In this document: one piece after another, positions 1 to 8,893 of the stretch
How the letters are laid out: every line of letters begins with the position of its first letter
Numbering within the stretch: position 1 is the first letter of the stretch
Assembly (NCBI RefSeq): GCF_902497995.1
Contig: NZ_CABVII010000016.1
Location: 55,158 to 119,157 of the forward strand
Reading direction: 5' to 3'
DNA from: Pseudomonas fluorescens
GTDB lineage: Bacteria > Pseudomonadota > Gammaproteobacteria > Pseudomonadales > Pseudomonadaceae
Length of the DNA: 64,000 nucleotides
Notes under the pieces: model-generated
What the model saw: the letters and a program-made list of their open reading frames with translations, nothing else
Told to the model about the DNA's origin: nothing
The model's database searches: none
Made by a program: the position numbers and the translations under genes

Positions 1-1
1 G

Positions 2-349
2 CATCACCAGAGTCAGTACTGGTCGAATGTGTCGAAACTCAACTATGAGCGCTTCGTGTTCCGTGGGTTGTCCTGTTCCTTTGTCGACGTGGCGATGAAA
101 GATGCCGCGGCCATCCCGATGACCGATCCTGTCTATGATCCTGACGATTACACCGATTCCCGTCGCCTGGGGAGGTCCATCAAGGAGGCCGGATGTCCCG
201 GCCTTCGCTATAACTCCGTGCGCATGCAGGGCAGTCATTGCTGGGCACTGATGACGCCACGACCGGTGTTATCGGTTATTCAAACTGCGCATTACGAGAT
301 GGTCTGGAATGGACAGGTCACCAGTGTCAGCAAGATCAGCGAGGCCTGA
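2..349 (+). CDS. RES-domain protein, 3' part only (gene starts before the window)
   Basis: The frame is open from the first bases of the window to a TGA at 347-349, and no convincing start lies inside; a GTG at 29 has no ribosome binding site. The residues after it (FVFRGLSC, DPDDYTDSRRLGRSI, CPGLRYNSVR, SHCWALMTPRPV) match the C-terminal half of RES-domain proteins. Many members are NAD-consuming toxins paired with an upstream Xre/MbcA antitoxin. The partner, if any, is outside the window. This protein belongs to a different subgroup from the 148-residue RES protein at 10518-10964. The family call is from remembered motifs; activity is inference. Confidence 0.7.
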   Translation, partial: HHQSQYWSNVSKLNYERFVFRGLSCSFVDVAMKDAAAIPMTDPVYDPDDYTDSRRLGRSIKEAGCPGLRYNSVRMQGSHCWALMTPRPVLSVIQTAHYEMVWNGQVTSVSKISEA

Positions 350-399
350 TCGCCGCCCTGTATGGCCGGCGTACCACCGGTTTTATGAGAAACACCAAA

Positions 400-490
400 C
401 CCTGTAGGGCCCGGCTTGCCGGCGAAGGCGTCTTTATGGGCACTGCAAGGCTTGAGATTGCCTTCGCCGGCAAGCCGACTCCTACAGGGT
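400..490. repeat. REPIN: inverted pair of Pseudomonas REP sequences
   Basis: Two REP arms in inverted orientation, GGCTTGCCGGCGAAGGCG on the left (about 413-430) and its near-complement GCCTTCGCCGGCAAGCC on the right (about 460-476), are bounded by CCCTGTAGG and CCTACAGGG. This is the common fluorescens-group REPIN arrangement of two REPs around a short variable spacer. It lies between the RES gene and the convergent TPR pseudogene. The same REP family recurs at 42506-42596. Confidence 0.85.
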
Positions 491-528
491 TTGCGTAGAA
501 CCGCTGATTCCGGGCGGTGCTGGCGGCA

Positions 529-2201
529 TCAGTTGCAACAACGTTCCCCGACCCGACAGAAACACGATGCCGTAATCTGCACATCAGCCCGGGCCATCGC
601 CAGGTCCAGTCGAGTCTGGGCAGCGGCCACTTCTTCATCCCGGCCCAGCCGTTTCAGGCATTCCACATAACCGTGCAGGCTCCACACATTGTCCAGATGC
701 CAGGCCGCACGGCTGAGGGTGTTATCCAGCCCCAGATCGGCGCGGTAGGCCTGCAAGGCTTCTTCCACTCTGCCCTGTTCCAGCAGCAGCGCGCCCAGCG
801 CATGCCGGACCGGTTGCATCCAGCCCCAAGGCTCGTCGTAGGGCAGGTTGTCATCCAGGGACAACGCCTGGCGCAAGTGGGCAAAAGCGCTGTCGTGGTT
901 GCCTTTGCGGTATTCGATTTCCCCCCGCAGCATCGCACCGGCCACCGCCAGAATATCGATGCAGGTGTTGTTGAAGACGTAGCGGGTCTCCGGCACCCGG
1001 GTCAGGGCATCGAGGAACGATCGCTGTTCGGTTTCTGCCGCGCCGACATGCCCACAGGCCGCGTGCGCCACGCCCCTGGCGTAATGCAGCATGGCCGTGG
1101 TCACACAGTACAGCGCTGGATCGTTCGGCAATGGCGTGGCGAGGATGTCCTGCCATTTACCGAAGCGTATCTGCACATGGACCTTCATCGACACGAAGCC
1201 TTCCAGCCAGTCGGCCATGGGCGGCTGTTCCACGCGCAACAGTTCTTCGCGGATGGTCGCCTGCAGCTGATCGGCGGCGTCCAGGGCCGGTTGGTACTGG
1301 CCGAGGAACATCGCCGAATAGAGTTTGAAGTGGTAGTTATGGCAGCGGTACAAGGTATAGAAGTTGAGCGGTCCTTCCTGTTCCAGGTATTTACTGTCGG
1401 CCTGGATCGCCCGGCTATTGGTGATCATGGCGCCACGGTAATCGCCACAGAGCACGTCGATGTGCGACGGCATATGGCGCAGATGTCCGGCGTCCGGCAC
1501 CAGGTCACGCAGGACATCGCCGGCGCGCAACGCCCGTTCCGGGTACGGCGACATTTCCATGGTGTGGACGTACATGTGCAGCACGCCCGGATGGGGCGCA
1601 TCGCCGTGTTGTTCCATGCGCTGCAACGCCCGTTCCAGCACGGCCACCGCCTCAAGGGTGTCGGCGCCCGCTGCCGGTTGACCGCTGCTCAGGTCCCACA
1701 ACAGCCAGGGCGTGCGGTCGATCATGGCTTCGGCAAACAGCGCAGCGACGTCCGGATCATCGGCAAAGGACCGATAGACATCGCGCATGGACGCCGCATA
1801 GGCATCGTTCCAGCTGAAGAGTTGCTCAAGGCTCGCCGCCTGGTTGGCCTGGTAGCGTTGCTCCAGTGCCCGGATCAGCCCCTGCTCCACCGGCGAAGCG
1901 CTGTCGATATGCGCCAGCGCGGCTTGTGTCGCCAGTCGGGCCTGGGCCACGGCCTCTCTCAACTCCTGTTCGATGAAGGCATCCCAGCGCTTGTTGTAGT
2001 TGGGCCCGAGGCGTAGGCGATGCCCCAGTAAGCCATTGCGCAATCGCGGTCGTGTTCGATCGCCTTGCGAAAACAACGGATGGCTTCATCGTGGTTGTAG
2101 CCGTAGCACCATACCAGTCCACGATCGAACCAGAGCTGGGCCTGGGGCGAACGGGTCGTCACCGGGCGGCTGTAGGTGCCCAGATCGTAATAGTCATCCA
2201 T
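529..2201 (-). pseudogene. TPR-repeat protein with a single-base frameshift
   Basis: The start is ATG at 2201, preceded by GGGAGGG. The first part reads MDDYYDLGTYSRPV and runs to AYWGIAYASGP. There the frame breaks: continuity with the downstream frame (NYNKRWDAFIEQELREAV, on to 529) needs one more G in the GGG run at 2002-2004. Restored, the product is about 557 residues of helical TPR-like repeats (for example HDEAIRCFRKAIEHDRDCAMAYWGIAYA and EEALQAYRADLGLDN). It has no signal peptide or enzymatic motif. The family is a conserved tetratricopeptide protein of unknown function. Both halves keep coding character, so this is either a recent mutation or a base-calling error in a G run. Confidence 0.8.
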
Positions 2202-2383
2202 CGATTTTCCCTCCCGACCAGCGCCTGACACCTCACAGGAAATCCTTGCAGACCCGAGAGGTGATGGAGGCCTGGTTTCCTGGAGACCATCGATAGCTTA
2301 AGAGATCCAGCATACCCCGGCGGTGTTGGCCTGGCGGTGGAGCCGACGACAGGCCAGTACTGGGGCGGCCACCCTGGTTCGAC

Positions 2384-3784
2384 CTACCCCAGGGAAGCGG
2401 CCTCCTCGGATTGCGGCTGCTCACGCGAAGTCACCAGGCCGATAAAGGAAATCAGCAACGCCAAGCCGATGGTGGTACTCACCTCGGTACGGTGCTCCGG
2501 GGTGATCATCATGACCGCCAACGCAGCGCAAATGAACACGATCACCAGCCAAGTGAGCCACGGGAATAGCCACATACGAAAGGTCAGTTCGACATTCTGC
2601 CGATGTAGCATCCGGCGCATACGCAGCTGCGACACCGCAATGGCCAGGTACACCAGCAAGGCAATCGCGCCGGAGCTGGCCAGCAGGAACTCAAACAGCC
2701 CGGCGGGCATGAAGTAGCTCCATACGGTGATCGCCCCGCCCAGCACGGTGCTGGCGATGACGGCTGCCCGCGGCACGCCTTCGGAGGAGGTCGCCTTCAT
2801 CGCCTTCGGCGCATCGCCACGACGGCCAAGCGAGTACAGCATGCGCGAGGCAATGTAGATCGAGGAGTTCATGCAACTGGCCACGGCGATCAGCACCACC
2901 ACGTCCACCATGAACTTGGCGTGGGGAATGTTCATGATTTCCAGTGCCCGCTGGTAGGAGCCAACCTGGGCCAGCAGCGGATCGTTCCAGGGCACCACGG
3001 AGATGACCACGAAAATCGACAACAGGTAGAACACGCCGATGCGCCAAATCACCGAACGCGTGGCTTTGGCAATGTTCTGCGACGGGTTGTCGGATTCGGC
3101 GGCGGCGATGGTGACCGCTTCCGTGCCGATGAAGCTGAACATGATGGTGATGAAAGCGCCGACTACCGCCGACAGGCCGTTGGGGGCAAATCCGCCATGC
3201 TCGGCCATCAGTCCGCTCAATCCGCTGACTTCCCGATCGGGAACCCAGCCCATCAGCACGGCAAAACCCACGCCGATGAAACCGATGATCGCCACCACCT
3301 TGGCCATGGCGAACCAGAATTCGAATTCGCCGTACTTGGAGACACTGAACAGATTGGTGATCACCAACGCGATGATCGACACCAGGGCGAACAGCCAGGC
3401 ATCGATCTGGGGAAACCATTGGTTCAATACATGGCCGGCGGCCAGTGCCTCGATCGGTATCACCAGCACCCAGAACCACCAGTAGAGCCAGCCAATGGTG
3501 AAGCCGGCCCAGCGTCCGATGGCCTGGTCAGCATAGGTGGAGAAAGACCCGGTGTCCGGGTTGGCAACCGCCATTTCACCCAGCATGCGCATGACCAGAA
3601 CGACCAGCAGGCCGGAGAACAGATACGCCAGCATGACGGCCGGGCCAGCCGCGGCGATGGCATGCCCGGAACCGACGAACAATCCTGCGCCGATGATTCC
3701 TGCGATAGACAGCATTGTGACGTGGCGCGGCTTGAAGCCCTGCGCCAATTGGCCATTCGAATCCTTGGAGGTCGGACTGATCAT
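2384..3784 (-). CDS. gabP: GABA / amino-acid permease of the APC family
   Basis: A 466-residue inner-membrane protein with about twelve hydrophobic segments. The N-terminus (LAQGFKPRHVTMLSIAGIIGAGLFVGSG) is the amino-acid permease signature with the unwound GAG motif of transmembrane helix 1. PSQNIAKATRSVIWRI and the FEFWFAMAKVVAI stretch fit the GabP/AnsP subgroup. It would import gamma-aminobutyrate or a related amino acid with protons. It lies beside the GlxA-type regulator and the polyamine-type ABC operon, so a nitrogen-compound uptake role fits. The exact substrate is inferred from family resemblance; other permeases of the same subgroup are possible. Confidence 0.75.
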   Translation of the reverse strand: MISPTSKDSNGQLAQGFKPRHVTMLSIAGIIGAGLFVGSGHAIAAAGPAVMLAYLFSGLLVVLVMRMLGEMAVANPDTGSFSTYADQAIGRWAGFTIGWLYWWFWVLVIPIEALAAGHVLNQWFPQIDAWLFALVSIIALVITNLFSVSKYGEFEFWFAMAKVVAIIGFIGVGFAVLMGWVPDREVSGLSGLMAEHGGFAPNGLSAVVGAFITIMFSFIGTEAVTIAAAESDNPSQNIAKATRSVIWRIGVFYLLSIFVVISVVPWNDPLLAQVGSYQRALEIMNIPHAKFMVDVVVLIAVASCMNSSIYIASRMLYSLGRRGDAPKAMKATSSEGVPRAAVIASTVLGGAITVWSYFMPAGLFEFLLASSGAIALLVYLAIAVSQLRMRRMLHRQNVELTFRMWLFPWLTWLVIVFICAALAVMMITPEHRTEVSTTIGLALLISFIGLVTSREQPQSEEAASLG

Positions 3785-3940
3785 TGGTTTCTATTCTTGA
3801 AAAGATGCGCCACCTTACCCGCCTTGCCCGCCAAATCGGTTACCTGATCGCGCCGCCTCCATACCTGATCTCGCCACGGGTGACCCTGGCAGATCGAACA
3901 AAGCGTGGCACCGAGCCGACGACTCAGCCGTGCAAGGCCA

Positions 3941-4987
3941 TCAGCCTGGCCGCTCCTGGCGCTGGTACTGCCGCGGGCACACGCCAAAGCGGGCGCGAAA
4001 CTCCCGGGAGAAATGCGCGCCGTCAGAGAAGCCGCAGTCCATGGCAATCTGGGTGATGCTGCTGTGGCTGTTCAACAGCAGCCAGCCGCCGTACTCGACC
4101 CGCAGCGAGCGCTGGAATTCCATCGGTGAAAGCCCCAGCGACTGCTGGAATGCCCGTGTCAGCTGACGCCGGCCGAGCCCTACATAGCGCGCGATGGCAT
4201 CCAGGGTCGGCAGGCTGTCCATGCGCTGCTCGATATAGTGCGCGGCCTGGCGCACGCGCTCATCCTTGATGTCCGCCAGGTTGGCGTAGAAGTGCGCCTG
4301 GGGTTGCCGCCCCGGGCGAATACCCTGCAGCATCATGTGCCGCACCGCCTGCTGGGCCTTTTCCCGGCCGCAATGCCGGGCCACCAGGTACAACCCCAGG
4401 TCGATGGCTGCGGTCGAGCCGGCACAGGTGATCAGGTCGCCCTCGTCGATGAACAGATGATCCACCGCCGCCGGGGTCTTGGGAAAACGTGCGCGGAACG
4501 CGTCCAGCACATTCCAGTGCACGCACACCGAACGACTGCCGACCACGCCCGCCTGCGCCAGGGTGAAAGTCCCGGTGCAGATGCCCAACAACCGCGTACG
4601 ACTCGCGGCGGCGCGCTGCAGCCAGTCACGCAAGTTGTTGGGCAGATGGGTATTGAGGTAATCGTTGCCGCCGCAGATGGCCACGTAATCGAATGCCTCA
4701 AGGTCCTGCGCCAAGCCCCCGGACACTTCCAGCGTGATCCCGGCGCTGGAGGTTCGCGGCAAGCCGTCCACACTCATCACACGCCAGGCCGTATGGATCT
4801 GCCGGCTGCCGCCGCCGAGGTCGGCGGACAGGCGCAATACATCGACCAGGCCGGAAAACGCCGCCAGCGTGAATTGATCCAGCAGGACCAGGCCCACTGA
4901 CAGCAGCGGACGACTGACTGCCCCGGGGCCGGGACCGGGGGAATCAGGTTGAAGGTTTTCTCGATTGAGCTGAGTCATTTTTGGCAT
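3941..4987 (-). CDS. GlxA-family transcriptional regulator (DJ-1/PfpI domain plus AraC helix-turn-helix)
   Basis: 348 residues. Residues about 28-195 form a DJ-1/PfpI (class I amidotransferase-like) domain, with AICGGNDYLNTHLP and LLGICTGTFTLAQAG carrying the nucleophile-elbow-like cysteine. Residues about 235-340 are an AraC-type double helix-turn-helix (LDAIARYVGLGRRQLTRAF and ITQIAMDCGFSDGAHFSREF, then the FGVCPRQYQ end). This architecture is typical of GbdR/CdhR/ArgR-like activators of amine and amino-acid catabolism. It is divergent from the ABC operon starting at 5096, about 108 bp away, so it probably controls that operon and perhaps itself. A second ATG at 4978 could be the true start. 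Confidence 0.85.
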   Translation of the reverse strand: MPKMTQLNRENLQPDSPGPGPGAVSRPLLSVGLVLLDQFTLAAFSGLVDVLRLSADLGGGSRQIHTAWRVMSVDGLPRTSSAGITLEVSGGLAQDLEAFDYVAICGGNDYLNTHLPNNLRDWLQRAAASRTRLLGICTGTFTLAQAGVVGSRSVCVHWNVLDAFRARFPKTPAAVDHLFIDEGDLITCAGSTAAIDLGLYLVARHCGREKAQQAVRHMMLQGIRPGRQPQAHFYANLADIKDERVRQAAHYIEQRMDSLPTLDAIARYVGLGRRQLTRAFQQSLGLSPMEFQRSLRVEYGGWLLLNSHSSITQIAMDCGFSDGAHFSREFRARFGVCPRQYQRQERPG

Positions 4988-5095
4988 GACCTAACTATTC
5001 AACTTTAAGACCCCGAAGTGCAAGCGCTCGCATCACGGATACGAGCAATATTCAGGCAAGGGGCAAAGTCCAACAACGCCCCAAGAGGACCCACG

Positions 5096-6148
5096 ATGAA
5101 ACTGAAGACAGGTAAGCAAATCACCGTTGCTCTTTTAGTTACCGGCTGCATCTCCTCATCGGCCGTCATGGCTGAACAGCAAAAGCTGACCGTTGCGTTG
5201 TATGGCGGTAACTGGGGTGAGGCCTTCCTCAAATGTGTTGCAGAACCTTTCACGCAAGCGACCGGGATTGCCGTCGCAGCGGAGGTCGGCACCTCGACCA
5301 CCACCCTGGCCAAACTCCAGCAACAGAAGTCCGACCCGACGATCGATGTGGCCTGGATGGACGGTGGCATCAGTGAATTGGCCTATGCCGCCGGGGTCGT
5401 CGCCGATCTCGATCCGGCGGCCATTCCCAACCTCAAGAATGTGCAGGAAAAAGCCGTCTACACCGATGCCGGCCATACCTTCGCCGTCAGCAGCGGTTTC
5501 TATTCCCTGGGCCTGACCTACAACACCAAGGAAATCAAGGCAGCGCCCACCAGCTGGAAAGACCTCTGGAAACCGGAGTATGCCGGCGCCATCGCCCTGC
5601 CCTCGCCCGCCAACTCCTCCGGGGTGCCCTTCGTGTTTTTCATGGCCGATGTCTGGGGTATCGACCGGGCCAACCTGGCGCCGCTCTACACCAAGCTGGG
5701 CGCGCTGGACACCGCACTGTTCTTCGACAGCTCGGGTGCCGCCACCAATGCCTTTCAGAGTGGCGAAGCGATCATCGGCGCGCATTTCAACGTCGGTGCC
5801 TGGGACTTGATCGACAAGGGCGCGCCCATCGGCTTCACCATTCCCAAGGAAGGTGCCTGGGCCACCGATGCGCGCCTGCACCTGATCAAGGGGGCGAAGA
5901 ACAGCAAGGCCGGCGAGCAGTTCATCAATACCGCGCTGACCAAAGAAGCGGCGTCCTGCCTGGCCGGCAAGCTGTACCTGGGGCCGGCGGTGAAAGGTGT
6001 CGAGGTGGCCGATGACGTGGCCCGCAAGCTGCCATGGGGCGTGGGCGGTTCGATCGACAACCTGCGTCTGTTCGACTGGGGCCAGATCAACGCACAGCGC
6101 GCCAGCGTCACCAACGACTGGAACCGCAAAGTCACCGCCAAAAACTAG
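5096..6148 (+). CDS. ABC transporter substrate-binding protein, spermidine/putrescine type
   Basis: 350 residues, starting at ATG 5096 behind AAGAGGA. A Sec signal peptide (MKLKTGKQITVALLVTGCIS, cleavage near SSAVMA-EQ) sends it to the periplasm. The mature part starts LTVALYGGNWGEAFLKCVAEPF and contains DPTIDVAWMDGGISELAYAAG and FYSLGLTYNTKEIKAAPTSWKDLW, the PotD/AfuA-like type 2 periplasmic fold. It is the first gene of a five-gene operon: binding protein, ATPase, two permeases, racemase-family enzyme. The terminal enzyme suggests a proline- or hydroxyproline-derived ligand, but the sequence alone does not fix it. Confidence 0.9.
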   Translation: MKLKTGKQITVALLVTGCISSSAVMAEQQKLTVALYGGNWGEAFLKCVAEPFTQATGIAVAAEVGTSTTTLAKLQQQKSDPTIDVAWMDGGISELAYAAGVVADLDPAAIPNLKNVQEKAVYTDAGHTFAVSSGFYSLGLTYNTKEIKAAPTSWKDLWKPEYAGAIALPSPANSSGVPFVFFMADVWGIDRANLAPLYTKLGALDTALFFDSSGAATNAFQSGEAIIGAHFNVGAWDLIDKGAPIGFTIPKEGAWATDARLHLIKGAKNSKAGEQFINTALTKEAASCLAGKLYLGPAVKGVEVADDVARKLPWGVGGSIDNLRLFDWGQINAQRASVTNDWNRKVTAKN

Positions 6149-6163
6149 CTCAAGAGGTCTGCA

Positions 6164-7231
6164 ATGTCAGTTTTGTTGAGCATCGACAGTGTCTGTAAAA
6201 GCTTCGGGCCGTTCCAGGCGCTGGACAACATCCACCTGGACATCGAGCAGGGCGAATTCATCGTGCTGCTCGGCCCCAGCGGCTGTGGCAAGACCACTTT
6301 GCTGCGCTCGATCGCCGGCTTCATGCAGCCCGATTCCGGCCGCATCGCGATCGATGGCCAGGATGTGAGCCGTTTGCCCCCGTATCGCCGGCCCCTCAAT
6401 ACCGTGTTCCAGAACTATGCGCTATTCCCGCACATGACAGTCCTGGAAAACGTGGCCTACGGACCGCGGCGCCAGGGGGTCAATCGCGCCGAGGCACGGC
6501 TCAAGGCTCGAGAGGCACTGGCGATGGTCGGCCTGGAGGCCCTGGAAGAGCGTTTTCCCCGCGGCTTGTCCGGTGGCCAGCAGCAGCGCGTGGCCCTGGC
6601 TCGCGCCATCGTCAATCAACCGAAACTGCTGTTGCTCGACGAACCGCTCTCGGCCCTGGACATGAAACTGCGCAAGCGCATGCAACTGGAACTCAAGCAC
6701 CTTCAGGCCAAGCTCGGCATCGCGTTCATTTTCGTCACCCACGACCAGGAAGAAGCGATGACCATCGCCGACCGTATCGTGGTGATGAATGCCGGACGTA
6801 TCGAACAGGTGGGCGCCAGCAGTGAGATTTACAGTGCCCCCGCTTCGCGTTTCGTCGCCGACTTCATCGGCGAGGCCAACCTGATCGGCTATCAGGCCAG
6901 CGATAGCGGTGAGATTCGCCTGGGCATCGCCCATACCCCGATTTCCAGCGGCGCAAAGGATCTGCTGCCGCACGGGGTGGCGGTGCTGCGCCCCGAACAC
7001 GTGCAGGTGCTGGATGCCTCGAGTCCGGCGAGCGCCAGTTGCTGTGAACTCAAGGGCACAGTGACCGATATTGTCACCGTGGGCAGTCATACCCTGGTGC
7101 ACTCGCTGATCGACGGACAATCGATCGTGGCGCGCACCATGGGTTTCCCCCGCGCCGACCTGGTCACCGGAAGCGCCGTGCGCCTGGGCTTCAATCCCGC
7201 GCATCTGCATATGATCGGGGAGCCGGTATGA
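6164..7231 (+). CDS. ABC transporter ATP-binding protein, PotA-like
   Basis: 355 residues. Walker A GPSGCGKTT is at residues 37-45, the Q-loop lies in NTVFQNYALFPHMTV, the signature LSGGQQQR is near residue 134, Walker B LLLLDEPLSALD follows, and the switch histidine is in IFVTHDQEEAM. A C-terminal TOBE-type regulatory domain covers about residues 235-355. It powers the importer made with the two permeases that follow. It starts 16 bp after the binding-protein stop, and its last codons overlap the next start by four bases (ATGA), indicating translational coupling. Confidence 0.93.
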   Translation: MSVLLSIDSVCKSFGPFQALDNIHLDIEQGEFIVLLGPSGCGKTTLLRSIAGFMQPDSGRIAIDGQDVSRLPPYRRPLNTVFQNYALFPHMTVLENVAYGPRRQGVNRAEARLKAREALAMVGLEALEERFPRGLSGGQQQRVALARAIVNQPKLLLLDEPLSALDMKLRKRMQLELKHLQAKLGIAFIFVTHDQEEAMTIADRIVVMNAGRIEQVGASSEIYSAPASRFVADFIGEANLIGYQASDSGEIRLGIAHTPISSGAKDLLPHGVAVLRPEHVQVLDASSPASASCCELKGTVTDIVTVGSHTLVHSLIDGQSIVARTMGFPRADLVTGSAVRLGFNPAHLHMIGEPV

Positions 7232-8070
7232 AACGCCCGGTGCTCGCCCCGTCGTTGATGCTGTTCGGCGCCCTGGCCTTTTTCACCGCGTTCTTTCTCG
7301 CGCCTTTCGCCGTGGTGATCTTCGCCAGCCTGACCAAGGGCGCCGATCAGGCATTCACCCTGGAGCACTACGTCAGGGTGCTGGGCGACCAGTACCACTG
7401 GGAGGTGATTCTGGTGACCTTTCGCATCGCCGCGCTGACCACCCTGGTCTCGTTGCTGCTGGGTTATCCGCTGGCCTGGTACCTGGTGCGTATCGTCAAA
7501 TGGCGGGCCTGGCGCCGGGCCTGCGTGATTCTGCTGGTGGTGCCGATGTTCACCAGCAACATCGTGCGTTCGTTCGGCTGGATGGTGCTGCTGGGGCGCA
7601 AGGGCCTGGTCAACCAGAGTCTGCTGGAAACCGGCCTGATCGATACGCCGGTGCGTTTCCTGGGCACCGAACTCGGCATCCTGATCGGCATGGTGTACAT
7701 CCTGCTGCCGTTCATCGTACTCGCGGCCGGCAATGCCCTGGCCCAGGTCGACCCGGCCTTCGAACAGGCCTCCGAGGACCTGGGCGCCAGCCCCCGCGCG
7801 ACCTTTTTCCATGTGGTGCTGCCGCTGACCATGCCCGGCATCATCTCCGGCTCGATCATGGTCTTCACCCTGGCGGCGAGCGCCTACGTCACGCCGGCCC
7901 TGCTGTCCGGCGGCCGGATCTCGGTGCTGTCGATGCTGATTTTCCAGCAATACAGTTCGGTCTTCGACTTCAACTACGGCGGCGCGCTGAGCGTGGTGCT
8001 GCTGATCTTTACCCTGGTCATGGTCGGGCTGGCCGGACGTGTCGGCAGTATTCGGGGGAGCAACCCATGA
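7228..8070 (+). CDS. ABC transporter permease, PotB-like
   Basis: 280 residues with about six hydrophobic segments. The inner-membrane permease loop EQASEDLGASPRATFFHVVLPLTMPG (EAA motif) contacts the ATPase. The N-terminus MKRPVLAPSLMLFGALAFFTAFFLAPFAVVIF is a membrane anchor. It overlaps the ATPase gene by ATGA at 7228 and the next permease by ATGA at 8067. It forms half of the membrane channel of the operon's importer. Confidence 0.92.
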   Translation: MKRPVLAPSLMLFGALAFFTAFFLAPFAVVIFASLTKGADQAFTLEHYVRVLGDQYHWEVILVTFRIAALTTLVSLLLGYPLAWYLVRIVKWRAWRRACVILLVVPMFTSNIVRSFGWMVLLGRKGLVNQSLLETGLIDTPVRFLGTELGILIGMVYILLPFIVLAAGNALAQVDPAFEQASEDLGASPRATFFHVVLPLTMPGIISGSIMVFTLAASAYVTPALLSGGRISVLSMLIFQQYSSVFDFNYGGALSVVLLIFTLVMVGLAGRVGSIRGSNP

Positions 8071-8855
8071 TCACTAAAATACTGGTCAGGCTGGTGGCCT
8101 GGGCCGTGCTGGGCTATATGCTGCTGCCACTGGTGGTCATCCTCGGCGTCTCGCTGACCGCCTCGTCATTCCTGGCTTTCCCGCCACAGGGCTGGACGCT
8201 GGACTGGTACGCCAAGATGCTCAGTGACCCAAGCTATGTGGCGTCCTTTGCCACCAGCACCGTCCTGGCCCTGGTCGCCACCTGTGTCGCCGTGCTACTC
8301 AGCGTCCCGGCCGCCCTGGCGATGGCCCGCTACGACTTCCGCGGCAAAGCCACGATCCTCGCCGCCCTGACCTCACCGCTTGTGTTTCCGCACATCGTGC
8401 TGGGGGCGGCACTCTTGCAGTTTGGCGGTTACTTCGGCTTGACCCGCAGCTTCCTGGCGTTGTTGATCGGTCACACCATCATCATCTCGCCCTTCGTGCT
8501 GCGTTCGGTGCTGTCGATGCTGACGCCCGAGCAGCGCGCCCTGGAAGAAGCCTCGAGCGATCTGGGCGGGACCCCCTGGGCCACCTTCTTTCTAGTGGTG
8601 CTGCCGCAGATCCGGCCGGGGATCGTCACCGGGTCGATCTTTGCCTTCATCTCGTCATGGATCAACGTCGAGCTGTCGATCTTCAACACCACGCCGGACC
8701 TGAACACCATCCCGGTGAAGCTTTTCAACTACGTGCAGTACACCGTCGACCCGACCATCGCCGCCGCGTCCGGCGCCACCATCATAGTCGTCGTATTCGC
8801 GGTGATCGTGCTGGATCTGTGCATCGGCCTCGACCTTTTATCAGAACGCAAATAA
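8067..8855 (+). CDS. ABC transporter permease, PotC-like
   Basis: 262 residues from ATG 8067, which overlaps the TGA of the preceding permease. There are about six transmembrane helices. The EAA loop reads LEEASSDLGGTPWATFFLVVLPQIRPG. The frame stays open upstream to about 7500, but that stretch lies within the PotB-like gene and does not read as a permease; the start at 8067 gives a normal PotC length. It pairs with the PotB-like protein to form the channel. Confidence 0.92.
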   Translation: MITKILVRLVAWAVLGYMLLPLVVILGVSLTASSFLAFPPQGWTLDWYAKMLSDPSYVASFATSTVLALVATCVAVLLSVPAALAMARYDFRGKATILAALTSPLVFPHIVLGAALLQFGGYFGLTRSFLALLIGHTIIISPFVLRSVLSMLTPEQRALEEASSDLGGTPWATFFLVVLPQIRPGIVTGSIFAFISSWINVELSIFNTTPDLNTIPVKLFNYVQYTVDPTIAAASGATIIVVVFAVIVLDLCIGLDLLSERK

Positions 8856-8893
8856 TCCCCCACACATACATCCCGTAAGCCAGGAGTTCAGTC

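Noticed and set aside
416..670. Short plus-strand frames across the REPIN
   Set aside because: They read through the REP palindrome and have no start signal; typical artefacts of repeat DNA.
517..2016. Long open frame on the plus strand, 499 residues
   Set aside because: It lies exactly antisense to the TPR gene, has His/Arg/Gln-rich composition typical of reverse frames in high-GC DNA, and shows no family motif.
7500..8066. Upstream extension of the PotC-like permease frame
   Set aside because: The extension is in another frame of the PotB-like gene and lacks hydrophobic permease sequence; the ATGA-coupled start at 8067 gives the normal length.
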